Shown here piece after piece: positions 10,711 to 20,299 of a stretch of 23,042 nucleotides of DNA (position 1 is its first letter; each line of letters starts with the position of its first letter). The notes below the pieces were generated by a model. That model did not search any database. It had not been told where the DNA came from and saw only the letters and a list, made by a program, of their open reading frames with translations. Location: contig JAQGAU010000871.1 in the NCBI GenBank assembly GCA_034698045.1, positions 1 to 23,042 on the forward strand. Reading direction: 5' to 3'. The position numbers and the translations under genes are program-made. The stretch is from Paramacrobiotus richtersi (Eukaryota > Tardigrada > Eutardigrada > Parachela > Macrobiotidae).

Positions 10711-10993
10711 GAAAAATTGATATTAAATTCGTATTTGATATAGGCATATCAGAAACGAATGTAGAAATAGTAACTAAACATTTTAAATGAATTATTTTTA
10801 TTGATACGGTACGGTAATAAGAGCTAATTCCGATATTAAAAAATGATAGTAAATTAATATTAAATTGAAAAAATGATATTAAATTCTTATTTGATCTATA
10901 CATACAAGAAACAAATATGGAAATAATTACTAAACATTTTAAATAAAATATTTTTTTATTAACATGTTTGTACGTTAATAAGAGCTAATTCCG
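10711..10993. repeat. tandem duplication, two copies of about 125 bp, offset about 160 bp
   Basis: Copy 1 is 10711-10832 and copy 2 is 10867-10993. They share AAATTGATATTAAATTC / AAATGATATTAAATTC, then TATTTGAT, AGAAAC(G/A)AAT, ACTAAACATTTTAAAT, and end with AATAAGAGCTAATTCCG. The 35-bp spacer itself contains another partial ATGATAGTAAATTAATATTAAATTGA. By eye about 80-85 per cent identical. Confidence 0.8.
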
Positions 10994-10999
10994 GAAAAT

Positions 11000-12200
11000 T
11001 CCTCTGTAGTAGGTTATACACTGCAGAACAGCAGAAATCACGTGTAAAAATGCGCGGTACGAAGTTTTTTATAGCGCACGCTTGAAGTAACGTTTGTCCC
11101 GTGACAAAATTAATAATACTGGGTAAATTAGACAGCTGTACTGATCCAGAAACTATGAACCGGAAGTCATATGGCAATGATCACCCGTATTTTAGTCACC
11201 ATTTCTTACAACACTTTAGTTCGTGACTGAAATGAGTTAAACAATGTACCTACGCTTTATATGTAATCGGCTATAATAATTCAGAATTATTTTGTTGTAT
11301 CTTAATGCGCAGTGCAGTAAAGTCAATGTTTATGCGCGCCTCACAATCAGCCAGAAGCAACCTGGGTAAAAAAACGCACCCGACTGTGATTGCTCGGCAG
11401 CGTGTATGTCTGTATAGAGAATACCGGGGAATGATTATTGATTTGTTCCCCATCCAGCCGCGGCTCCTGGTTGGTTTTTTATGTAAATAATACAGAGAAG
11501 GAAGCCGACGCTGTTAATTCCCTAATGATATTTTGGGGTGTAATGGGCATGTACGAGTAACAAGTACTTAACGTGTTGCATGTACGCACGTATGTATGTA
11601 TACTACGTTGACCATTAATGTACACGTACATGTTACGTTGACCAGTGTACGTACAGATTAGATATCGATTATTGTACTGTGGTAAAACGTTTTTTCTTTG
11701 TTTGTTCATTGTACATAATCAAGACTGAAGTATCATTATAATGTGCATATACAAACTAAACGTTTCACTGCTTTAACATACGTGTACATACATATATAAA
11801 ATCATAGAAGCAGGAATTTATAGCGGAGAAAATGTACAAAATATCTGCAAAAAAATAAATAAAAATGTCAGTTAAGTACTGCAAAGCTCAGCAGCGAAAT
11901 GGATTGAGATTAAAATAAAAATGTACTGACGTAATTATTGTAAACAGTATAATACAATATTAATGTACAAATATAATAAATACAATGTACAAATATAATG
12001 TGCAAATATACAAATATAATTATATAAACAAAAAAAATGAAATATGAAATATATGTATGCGTTCGTCTATATAAATGACTTACAAGTTAGCCTGTCGAGT
12101 ATAAAGAGCGAAAACCATATTAACATGTTCTCTATACGACAACATACAAGTCTATACAAATGTATCGCATACACATGAGATCCTCACTGGTACCACACCA
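11000..12200. other. non-coding region with local small repeats
   Basis: Contains an ETS-type ACCGGAAGTCAT at 11159-11170 and a 27-nt alternating purine-pyrimidine tract at 11577-11603. Two TACGTTGACCA words lie 30 bp apart (11604, 11634). A short AATGTACAAATATAAT-like tandem array occupies about 11954-12020. No credible gene: frames on both strands are at most 76 codons and unrecognised. Confidence 0.45.
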
Positions 12201-12697
12201 CATGATGCACACACACAATCCAGTGTGAGAAAAATAATTAATCCAGTCCCAGCCCTGGTACTCATTTCCGCCCTGGCATACCGGCGTTTTTTATTGCTCC
12301 TGCCCGTTTCTCTCCCCTCTCCTACATCCCGAAAACGGAAAAGAAAAACCAATCCGGGAAAGAACACACACACGGTTAATCATGGTGTACGTACATGCCG
12401 TATATCACCGGGAGAAAATCGATAAGCAGTGTTTTCTACGCGCATTATTTTCCCCTATACGGTGCAGGGCAGTCTATAACCCGGTAATTCCTGTTTTTCC
12501 TCCCTCGGCCGGTACACGCGGCAGTCAAGGCATTCCTGTGTTTTTCAATTTTCCTGATAGAGAGCGTGAGTGGTTGTGAGGAGAGAGCATTTTTCCCCGT
12601 TTTCCCGTTCTCATATTGTCTTGGAATGGCGTCCGATCGTGGGTGACAATAATCATGTAACCTTCGCACTGTCTTTTGCTCCATCCATATTGTACAG
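12201..12697. other. GC-richer non-coding island
   Basis: Overlapping short frames (up to 89 codons) on both strands, none with recognisable features. Base composition is closer to exon-like than its surroundings, but I cannot define a splice-consistent coding segment other than the candidate immediately downstream. Confidence 0.35.
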
Positions 12698-12775
12698 TTT
12701 GATAGCTAATATAATTCCAAGAAATTCGGCAAAAAATGCCGTGTACCACGTAGGACCAGGTGGATGCGTGTAGCG
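12698..12775 (+). other. candidate short exon (78 nt)
   Basis: Acceptor with a good pyrimidine tract (CACTGTCTTTTGCTCCATCC then ATATTGTACAG, ending 12697). Donor TAGCG|GTAAGC at 12775/12776. In the phase-2 frame it reads LIANIIPRNSAKNAVYHVGP, then GGCV and a TAG at 12771-12773, just before the donor. It could therefore be a leader exon, or hold the stop codon of an unrecognised small ORF. Splice signals are fair and coding evidence weak. Confidence 0.2.
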
Positions 12776-13059
12776 GTAAGCTGGATAATTTCAACGCTTT
12801 TTATTCGGTTATTATTTGTACAAATTGTTTGTAAAATATACAAATTTTATATGAAAATAAAGTGATAATATTTTTCCAGTAGACTATTGTGTATGCTGTA
12901 TTCTGTATATGGAAATGCGTGTATTATAATGATTTGTTGGGTTCAATTAATTCCGCCGTATAATTTCGGCAAAATCCCGACCAGGTATCCAAACGGGTGC
13001 TTGTAATTACAAAGAACCAAGCATATTTTCTGAAGGAAATCATCTGGGCCGAGCGACAC

Positions 13060-13130
13060 GGCAGGCGGGGCGGGGACACACGGTAGAGGGGGCGGGGCTG
13101 GCTCCAGACGGGCGAGTGCTAACCGGAAGT
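13060..13130. promoter_or_regulatory. GC-box / ETS-type site cluster
   Basis: GGCGGGGCGGGG at 13064-13075 and GGGGGCGGGGCTGG at 13088-13101 are GC-box (Sp/KLF-type) sequences. ACCGGAAGT at 13122-13130 is an ETS-type site. They sit in a 200-bp GC-rich island (12960-13150) surrounded by AT-rich DNA, which is the composition expected of a promoter or enhancer core. The 94-codon minus-strand frame through it (12943-13227) is proline-rich only because of the GC boxes. Confidence 0.3.
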
Positions 13131-13378
13131 AGACAGTCCCGCCATATGTGCGTACAACCATACATAATCTGAACTGCGGTGTAATTTTTCCCAAAAAGAA
13201 GAACATACGATACCCAGATTTACACACGAAATATTAAATAAATTATCAAATTAATTTTTCGATAAAAATGTTTATATAATTGAATGCACTGTCAAGATAT
13301 GAAACATATATATTTTCAACGATAAATAAAAAATATGCGCAATAGTTACGAACATTTTCAAACAACAAATAGCTCGAA

Positions 13379-13414
13379 ATATACTTAATAATTATATATA
13401 ATTATTAAGTATAT
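13379..13414. repeat. 36-bp perfect AT-rich palindrome
   Basis: Every base from 13379 to 13414 pairs with its mirror, centred between 13396 and 13397. Each arm contains ATACTTAATAATTA. It can extrude a cruciform or fold as RNA, and it presents TAATTA homeodomain-type cores on both arms. It is flanked by low-complexity AT sequence. Confidence 0.85.
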
Positions 13415-13429
13415 AAAACATTTTATATA

Positions 13430-13980
13430 GATTGTAACAACTTGAGATATGTAACCTGGTAATAAGTGAACAATAATTACAAAAAAATAACAATCATTCC
13501 AAAAATAAATTTAAAATACAGCAATAATTTTAAATTTAATAACAATAATAAAAAACGTTATGACAGTCTCTCTCGCTCGCCTACATTGTCTCACCTGCGC
13601 AAACGCAACGAACAACCGGTACCACTGATGGGAGACTTGCACACTCTTGAGACTGGCCATCTCGTATTTCATGGTATTCCATATATATACGTCAAAAACA
13701 AGGGGAATAAATATGTACTCTAAACGCTGACATTTAACAATTTCCAACAGGACCTACCGCTTGGCTCCTGTTCGATTATTGACAGTATATATGCGCGTAC
13801 AGCAATAATTTTTTGCGGGTAAATATTCCCGCACAGGAACAATCGTAATATTCTTATTACTCAACAAATGAAGGTTGTTTGATTAAGTCCAGTATTACCG
13901 TGAAAACGTTCACATAACGCACTGTACTATTTGCTGGCAAATGTCAAATTTTATGAGAGACATTATATGATGTTTATTTC
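13430..13980. other. non-coding region
   Basis: Small frames on both strands (85 codons plus at 13466-13723, 78 minus) without recognised features. A consensus-like minus-strand donor (complement of CTCACCTGC, about 13590-13598) lacks a supportable partner. Confidence 0.35.
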
Positions 13981-13983
13981 GCA

Positions 13984-14145
13984 CTTACAACGATTGTACT
14001 TTCTGTAATTTTAATTTTTTTAATTTTTCTAGAAAATTTACAACGTTGTACAAATTTAATATAATTTTTAATTTTTAATTTTTTATAAAATTTACAGCAT
14101 TATACAAATTTGATTTATTCTTTTTACAGTTTTTTATTGATAGTT
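13984..14145. repeat. three-copy tandem array, period about 53 bp
   Basis: TTACAACGATTGTAC at 13985, TTACAACGTTGTACAAATTT at 14038 and TTACAGCATTATACAAATTT at 14092 are each followed by an AT-rich TAATTTTTAATTTTT-like tail. Confidence 0.7.
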
Positions 14146-14575
14146 AACGCTTTAATTTATGGTTATTTTGAAATCTATCGAAATAAAATTGCCGGTCTTC
14201 TTCGATTTGGGCAGTTGTTTTTCCGTAAATTCCCGGAAAAATTCCAACCCAGGAAAATTCAAATCATTTCCATTACATAATTAACGGAAATGATGTACCG
14301 TATACGTGGGTATATGGCGCCATGTGCGTGTGTCACCCGGTAAATACTAACATGGAGATCTGCTCCCCCATTGATCGGGGACGGGTGACATTGAGTTTTT
14401 GCAAGGGATAAGGTGTGCTAAAAAAGCAAGATTTATCGACTGAAATCAGTGTAAAGAAACCGGTGTGTGCGAGCGGGCTCTGTACTCGAATGGGATAAGG
14501 CAAAGTGCCAAAGCATGTTTAGACGCTGCTCAAGTACCTGGGTCTGCACTTTATGGATTTTTCCTTTCAACACAC
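14146..14575. other. non-coding region
   Basis: Nothing recognisable. One 63-codon minus-strand frame (14433-14624) without features; a modest GC rise at 14290-14490. Confidence 0.4.
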
Positions 14576-14885
14576 GAAAACTCCACAGAAAAACAATTAT
14601 TTTTACCGCAGATAGTTTTTTCACATTGAAAATATATTCATAAAAACGTTAAAAACAAATAAATATGATTATATTTTTGAAAAACTATACTGTACATAAG
14701 AACGCAAAATCCATATTTTTGAAAACCGCACAGAAAACAATTTGTTTTACCGCAGATATTTTTTTTATACGCAGATAAGTTTAAAATACATTTACAAAAA
14801 TATTGCAAACAAATAAAACATGATTATATCGTCTAAAAAATTAACTAGTTAAATACTGCATAAAAAAACAAAAAAATACACAGTT
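14576..14885. repeat. tandem duplication, two copies of about 145-165 bp
   Basis: Copy 1 starts at 14576 (GAAAACTCCACAGAAAA) and copy 2 at 14721 (GAAAACCGCACAGAAAA). Both continue with CAATT, TTTTACCGCAGATA, AACAAATAAA and ATGATTATAT. Copy 2 carries an extra ACGCAGATAAG insertion. A Hunchback-like GCATAAAAAAAC occurs at 14859-14870, but such words are unremarkable in AT-rich DNA. Confidence 0.8.
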
Positions 14886-14999
14886 TACAAAACTGCATGA
14901 AATACGAAACAAACTATTCAAAAAGGATTTTAATACGGCAAAATTATATATAATCTTTTCTGCGGTGGCAAACCGGTTTTGGTTGATTGGCAGGCGATT

Positions 15000-15310
15000 A
15001 CTTGGAAGAAAAGGCTATTTTAAAAGCGGTGCGATAAATCGTCGTTGATGGGGCAGTTCAGGTCAAGGAAAAGACCCGTTTTCATGGGTTGCAGTTCCGA
15101 GAAATGTAGATTGGAGTTTTAAACTCGAAAATGCCCTGACCAGTGACCACACTCTGGCCTGAGATTAAACTGCGCCGTCTACAGTATATTTAGAAGGGTT
15201 TTATGATCAAATGACCACTGGCTAATGGAATGGGGTCATGTCGGGACAGTCTGCCTACTCGATAACTGGATAAGTGATAGACACATAAGACAATCGTGGC
15301 GCTGTATGGA
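15000..15310. promoter_or_regulatory. CCACTGGTCA motif cluster 3
   Basis: TGACCAGTGACCAC at 15137-15150 (minus-strand TCACTGGTCA) and TGACCACTGGCTAAT at 15212-15226, within a GC-richer island. The second shares ACCACTGGCTAAT with the minus strand at about 9796-9808. Confidence 0.4.
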
Positions 15311-16830
15311 AATGCCGAATAGACCGGTAAAATTTATATGCATCTTTTTTCTGATTAAATTTCTATATTATATGCCACAGTTGCGCTAAAAAATGTAACT
15401 TGAAAGATACTTAACGATTTTTTTATGCTGTTATTAAAATGAATTTTTAATTTTTCTGTTAATATTAATTTTAGAAGTGCTTTTTCTCAAGGCAAATAGA
15501 TTAATACATTACGCAAAAATCATACGCAAATTTAGAAAAACAAAGAATTATTTGAATAACTACCATAAATAACTTAAAAAAGGTAAACTATTAATACTGC
15601 TAGACTCATGTTGAAAAGTTTGCTTTAAAACGGAAAAAAATAATATAATACGATACAAAAATTCGTATAGTGAAAGAACAAATCATTATGAAAAATATAA
15701 TAAATAAAAAGTTTTTTATCTAAAATACCGCAGTATTTCGCTTCATGTCGTTAGTCGGTACAATTGCTGGTTATTTTCACGAATCATACACACATACGTA
15801 ACTACGATGAGATCGGGAACAGCAATCTTGGTTGGTCATCTCCGACCTTCCTGGAAATGGACCAAAAAATTCATCCGCTGTACCACGTAACATTTTTTCA
15901 TCCGTAAACTTATCGCTGAAAAAAATCGGTTGTAAAACTTTCCAATTATTATAACAATATTAAAATAAAATAAATAATTCCATTAACAGCATAATTCTTT
16001 TGCGAATTAAAATATGAAAAAAATTCCTGCTGTCTCTGTAAACGACAGTTGTGGTCCATGACATCGACAGCAATGACAACAGCAGTTTTTTTATCGCATG
16101 GAAAAATATTTTGTACATGGGCGGTTTTACCATAATAACCCCGCAGATATCGAACATGACACGGCCGAATTTTCGTGTTTTTTACCCTATGACGAATTAA
16201 TACGGAAAAAAACTGGTAGAACAGCGTTTTTGCTGATAAAAACGTGTCTTGATCAAAAAATGTTTTTTTGCACCATCACGATAAGCGGCAAATATCAGTA
16301 GCGTCCATCTAAACGGTTGTAAGGGCAAAAAATCGGCCGATTACAGCTACCGCCAAAAACGCTCGTACGTTGTAAATTCAACGCTACCGGGTACTAATCC
16401 GCCGGTCAATTTCTCTCCCATGTGAAAAAAAACACACAGACCGAGTAGGTTTTTTGATTTGCAAACATGATTACATTCCTTGTTTATCGAAGCACCCAAG
16501 TTAACAACATCCAACTGTAGAAGTGCACTTTTTGTTAATGTTATGTTTCTTCATTCTTGAGAGTATGGACATTTTTCTTTTAAATTCTTTAATCGGTTGT
16601 CTTAGTGTTGATGGCTGAACTGGCGAAAAAATGCTGGTTTTGTTTATATTTGTTTGGTTTGGCTTAACAAACTGGAGCTACAAGGGCGGTCTAGGTATGG
16701 ATTAAAAAATTAAGTCTTTTTTAAAACCAAGTACAAGTTTGGTAGAATTAAACTGTAGATTAATTTAAAACAATCGAAATTAATTTATATTAAATTGTGG
16801 ATTATAATTAAAAATTCGAAATTAATTACA
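15311..16830. other. non-coding region
   Basis: AT-rich with no recognisable gene. Short frames (65 codons minus at 15960-16157; 67 plus at 16098-16301) overlap each other and are unrecognised. A slightly GC-richer patch at 16040-16440 has several CpG-containing words but no clear site array. Confidence 0.4.
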
Positions 16831-16833
16831 GCA

Positions 16834-17002
16834 TAGTTTGCGAGCAAAACAAAACATTTTTTGGAGAAAGAATTTAAATAGCGTTCTATTGTGGAACTAT
16901 TACTATGTTTAAAACTATTACCATGTTAGTTTTCGAGCAAACCAATATGTTTTTGGAAAAAATCTTCAATCTCATTTTATTGGATTAATATTTACCGTGA
17001 TG
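16834..17002. repeat. tandem duplication, period about 93 bp
   Basis: TAGTTTGCGAGCAAAAC at 16834 and TAGTTTTCGAGCAAACC at 16927 begin copies that continue with TTTTTGGA(G/A)AAA, then TTCTATTG / TTTTATTG and a final ATTA(C/A)TATG-like end. Diverged. Confidence 0.6.
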
Positions 17003-18500
17003 TAACATTTTTACTCGTAAACGTTTTCTGGAAAGTATCATTCTGCAATTAGTGTTAAATGCCCATAATATTGTAATTATGGTTGCTTTGCATTGATTTT
17101 TTCTCCTGTTATTGATGTCTTCCTTGTTCACGAGGTGTTGCATAATCCGAGCGAATTATATGCAATTTTCTATACTGGCTGACGGCACTCGTTTGCATCA
17201 AAAGGTCATGTTGCATGTGATGCGGATTAATGGCGTACAGACAGTATTATAATTATTAGAAAATGCGTAATTCTTTTATAATGGTATGATATCATCATTC
17301 TTAATAGATATTCCAAACATTAAACCGAAAAAAATTAAACAACACTTTACTATACGCGGTCAAACAAGTGCTGTTGCATTTGCATTTGAAAAATAAAATA
17401 AATTATGGGTGACGACTTGCTTATTAAATTAACTGGCAAGTCTGAAACTTTAGAATTTGAAAATATATTTTAATGTGCTGTTTTAAACGTATATGATTAT
17501 GAATTTGAAAAATAGGATACCTGTTTAGGAAAACTGATTTACTGCAAACTTTTTGTATCAAATATTTTATATTTAAATTTTCAAGCAATATATTAAATTT
17601 ATGCCGAATTAAATTATTTTGCAATAAATTGGCTAATTTATTTCCGGCCGAAAATGACATCAATTCGCAAACCGAGATTTCCATCTAACACACACCGTAC
17701 TACGAAACTAGCAGAAAAAACCACTGGTAAAAAGCGGTCTGCTGCCCATGTTGTTAACGGATTGTTGTCTGCACATTACCTAATTAAGCTGGACTTTTAT
17801 GGCTATAAAAAAGTGTCGGAACCACTGACATTTTACTCTGTCTATTTAATACCGGAAATGACGGAACACACGCGGCGAATATTGACTACAATAGATTAGC
17901 CAATTGACGTGTCTGTACACTACATAAAATGTCCACAATGACAATTGTAAAATAATCGCCGGCCCCGATGATTACAAATATTCCTGCCCATCAAATTCCC
18001 ATTACCCGGAAAAATGACATATTGTACAAGGGGAAAATGGGGATTAATCGTTTGGGATGACGTTATTTGTACGGGAGAAAAAGTGATTATTTTGCCGTGT
18101 CGATTACGCGGTTTACTCCCTGATCATTTTTGATTAGGGACAAATAACACTTGCAGAATGACGGGCTTGTTGACATGCTGACCGGATCTCGTTTGTTGGG
18201 GCAAACGGTGATACTTGTGCAAAATGTCCCCGACAAAGGGCACCGTTCAAGAGAAAAGAAAAACAGTGGGATATCTGAATTGATGGATGGGTATGTGCGG
18301 GCGCAACAGGCGGTGGCAGGAATACAGTCAATAAATTATTTTGAAAAAAGTCCATCTATATTTCTTTGAAATTTATTAACGATTTGTTTATTATTATTTG
18401 GATGGAAATTATTTAGAATAAAATTTTTTATTATTTAAATGGATGAAAATTTGTAATCCATCCATGTATCATCTATTTCTTTGAAATGTATTGGCATAAT
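17003..18500. other. non-coding region
   Basis: No recognisable gene. GC-richer stretches at 17640-17900 and 17940-18320 hold frames of 81 (plus), 72 (plus) and 73 (minus) codons without domain features. One CCACTGGTAA at 17721-17730 is a single-mismatch copy of the cluster motif. GGATTAATC at 18041-18049 is a palindromic K50-homeodomain-type site. Confidence 0.4.
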
Positions 18501-18502
18501 TG

Positions 18503-18840
18503 AAAAAATTATTAAATACGGAAAACTCGGATTAATTTGTATGTGTACTGTACTGTATGTATCTGCTGTTACAAGCTATACATAGGTATACATACACATT
18601 TTAAGTAATCATTACAAGCATTTAGAAAGATGAAATTTACGTTCGAAATTTATTATTTATGCAAAAAACGCATTAAATTTAGTAAATACGGAATATTATG
18701 ATAATTTGTATATGCATCTATTTGCTGGTACAAAACATGTACATAAGTATACAGGCTATAAGCAATAATGATGAGTATTTATAAACATAAATAAACTTTA
18801 CATCGGAAATTTATTATTTTTGCAAAGAAACGCGCTGAAC
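18503..18840. repeat. tandem duplication, two copies of about 170 bp
   Basis: (T/G)TAAATACGGAA at 18512 and 18682 are 170 bp apart. Later shared blocks are TAATTTGTAT, ATCT(G/A)(C/T)T(G/T)..., GTATACA, AATTTATTATTT and TGCAAA(A/G)AAACGC. A weaker related pair (CTATATTTCTTTGAAAT at 18355, CTATTTCTTTGAAAT at 18474) precedes it, so the array may have begun earlier. Confidence 0.75.
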
Positions 18841-19440
18841 TCATGTACACTTCCTAATATGAGTACGTAAAACACCGGATGCATCACGCATGTACACGTA
18901 TACATGCGTTACGATAATAGCAACTTTGAATATTTTATTGTTTATTAACACACTCTTTATTATCCAAAATGTGAAAATGTATACTATTGTACTGCGTCCT
19001 CCATTCTGTAATGTCGTCTATCCAGAAAATTCTCCCCGTATTTCATCCCAAGTTAAATGCCGGCAATTCGCTAGAGTGTAACACCCACCTAATATACATT
19101 ACATATTTCCGCGCTGATATCAAACAAGCGCGTCGAAAACTGCTGACTGTTGTGTGAAAACCGGGGGAATACAGGGATGAAGAAAATGTCGAATGTTTGC
19201 CCGGGTGTTTTTAGGGTCGAGAGATTGGACTGTACCATGTTCGAACGATTACATACTGTACGAAAACATACTACATGTACATACACTTGTAGGTAACATT
19301 TTTATCATTTTCTCCACCTGAAAACATGAGCAAACACAGTGGGGTGAAAAAGCGATAGTGGGTTCTTGTTTGTTAATAGGTGCTAATAACGGTTTATGAG
19401 CCCTGATGCGATACGCGCGCAATGTGTCACATAACAAAAC
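18841..19440. other. non-coding region
   Basis: Nothing I can support as a gene. Short frames of 62-65 codons on both strands. Several GTACATAC/CATGTACA words give local alternating purine-pyrimidine character (18890-18905, 19260-19292). Confidence 0.4.
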
Positions 19441-19911
19441 CGTTAACGCATATTTTTCCTAGTCTGATCACCTTTTCTTCACAACTGATAAGACGTATAT
19501 TTTCCGGTATTTTTCTAGATTAGGCGTTTATCGGGTCGCAACGCAGCGTCGGAATAGGAGCAACGCATTATTTCCAAAAATTATTACACATCATTTGTTT
19601 ATCAGTCCCCACCAGCGTCTATCGGAAGCATTTTTCTCCCAGTAGAAAATCTGCATCATCTCTCTCTCACCGGAAGAGAAAATGCCAATTTACTCCTCAG
19701 GATGTCGAGGTTGTAATTTCCGCTAAAAGCCAATGTTATTTTGTCTCTATCCCCTGTGAAAAACATCCACCGGATAATTCCCCCGGCTGTCAAATTGATT
19801 GTCGCAACAGCCACCCACGTCAGGGATTAATATCCCCCCGCAATTATCGTTATTATTGTCAAATCCCCGCTTGACGACACCAGTTCCCTGTTGACGCAGT
19901 AGCATTTAACC
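19441..19911 (+). promoter_or_regulatory. immediate 5' flank / possible leader of hb
   Basis: This stretch rises in GC content towards the ATG and has no upstream coding frame of note. A TCAGTC initiator-like hexamer lies at 19602-19607, but there is no convincing TATA box 30 bp upstream or DPE downstream, so a start site here is only a suggestion. A GGGATTAATATCCC imperfect inverted repeat lies at 19823-19836, with a GGATTA core of the kind bound by K50 homeodomains. A 14-codon upstream ORF (19682-19726) would be in the leader if transcription begins near 19604. GACGCAG at 19893-19899 could be a leader-intron acceptor, but its pyrimidine tract is poor. Confidence 0.3.
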
Positions 19912-20299
19912 ATGGCCTATACAGAGCGCGAGAACAGTACCAACTACCTGGATCAGATTCGGAATATGCTGCAGCAACGGTCCGGTATGCAGCCGATGAT
20001 GGCGCCGTTTGGCGGGCTGGACAAGGACCCCGAGCGGACATCGCTGGCTAAGCTGATCCGCAGTGGGAGTACATCGGTTATTCAAGCCGTACCGGCCCGT
20101 TCGTACAGTCCCGTGGAGATGAAGATGCCCCCGGCGTTGCACACGCCTCACAACGGCTACATGGTCGGGATGGAGGCACCCGAACCGACCGCCAGCCGAC
20201 GCTTGTCGAACGGCTTTGAAGAGGGCGTCAGTGTCGATTCCCGCCGATTTTCCGCATCGACGGATTTGCCAGAAATATCACCAGAATCTACTGGCTCAG
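19912..20299 (+). CDS. hb: hb coding exon 1 (N-terminal region)
   Basis: Encodes residues 1-129 plus the first base of codon 130. It has no zinc finger. The sequence is methionine-, serine- and proline-containing and looks disordered: residues 20-34 are Met/Gln-rich ([11 protein letters not shown]), and Ser/Arg pairs such as SRRLS and SRRFS in the second half could be phosphorylation sites. The exon is clearly more GC-rich than its flanks. An in-frame TAG at 19900 bounds the ORF. The donor is CTCAG|GTAGGG, leaving phase 1. If this donor is skipped the frame reads a further ten codons to a TAA at about 20329. The segment is not itself diagnostic of hunchback. It is assigned to the gene by position, phase agreement with exon 2 and codon character. 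Confidence 0.75.

Noticed and set aside
12943-13227. 94-codon minus-strand frame with a Pro/Ala-rich centre
   Set aside because: The proline run is simply the complement of the GC boxes, and no initiation or splice logic supports it.
1-19900. Poly-A/T words resembling the Hunchback binding site (such as GCATAAAAAAAC at 14859), suggesting autoregulation
   Set aside because: In DNA this AT-rich such words are expected at high frequency, so they carry no information without a background model.
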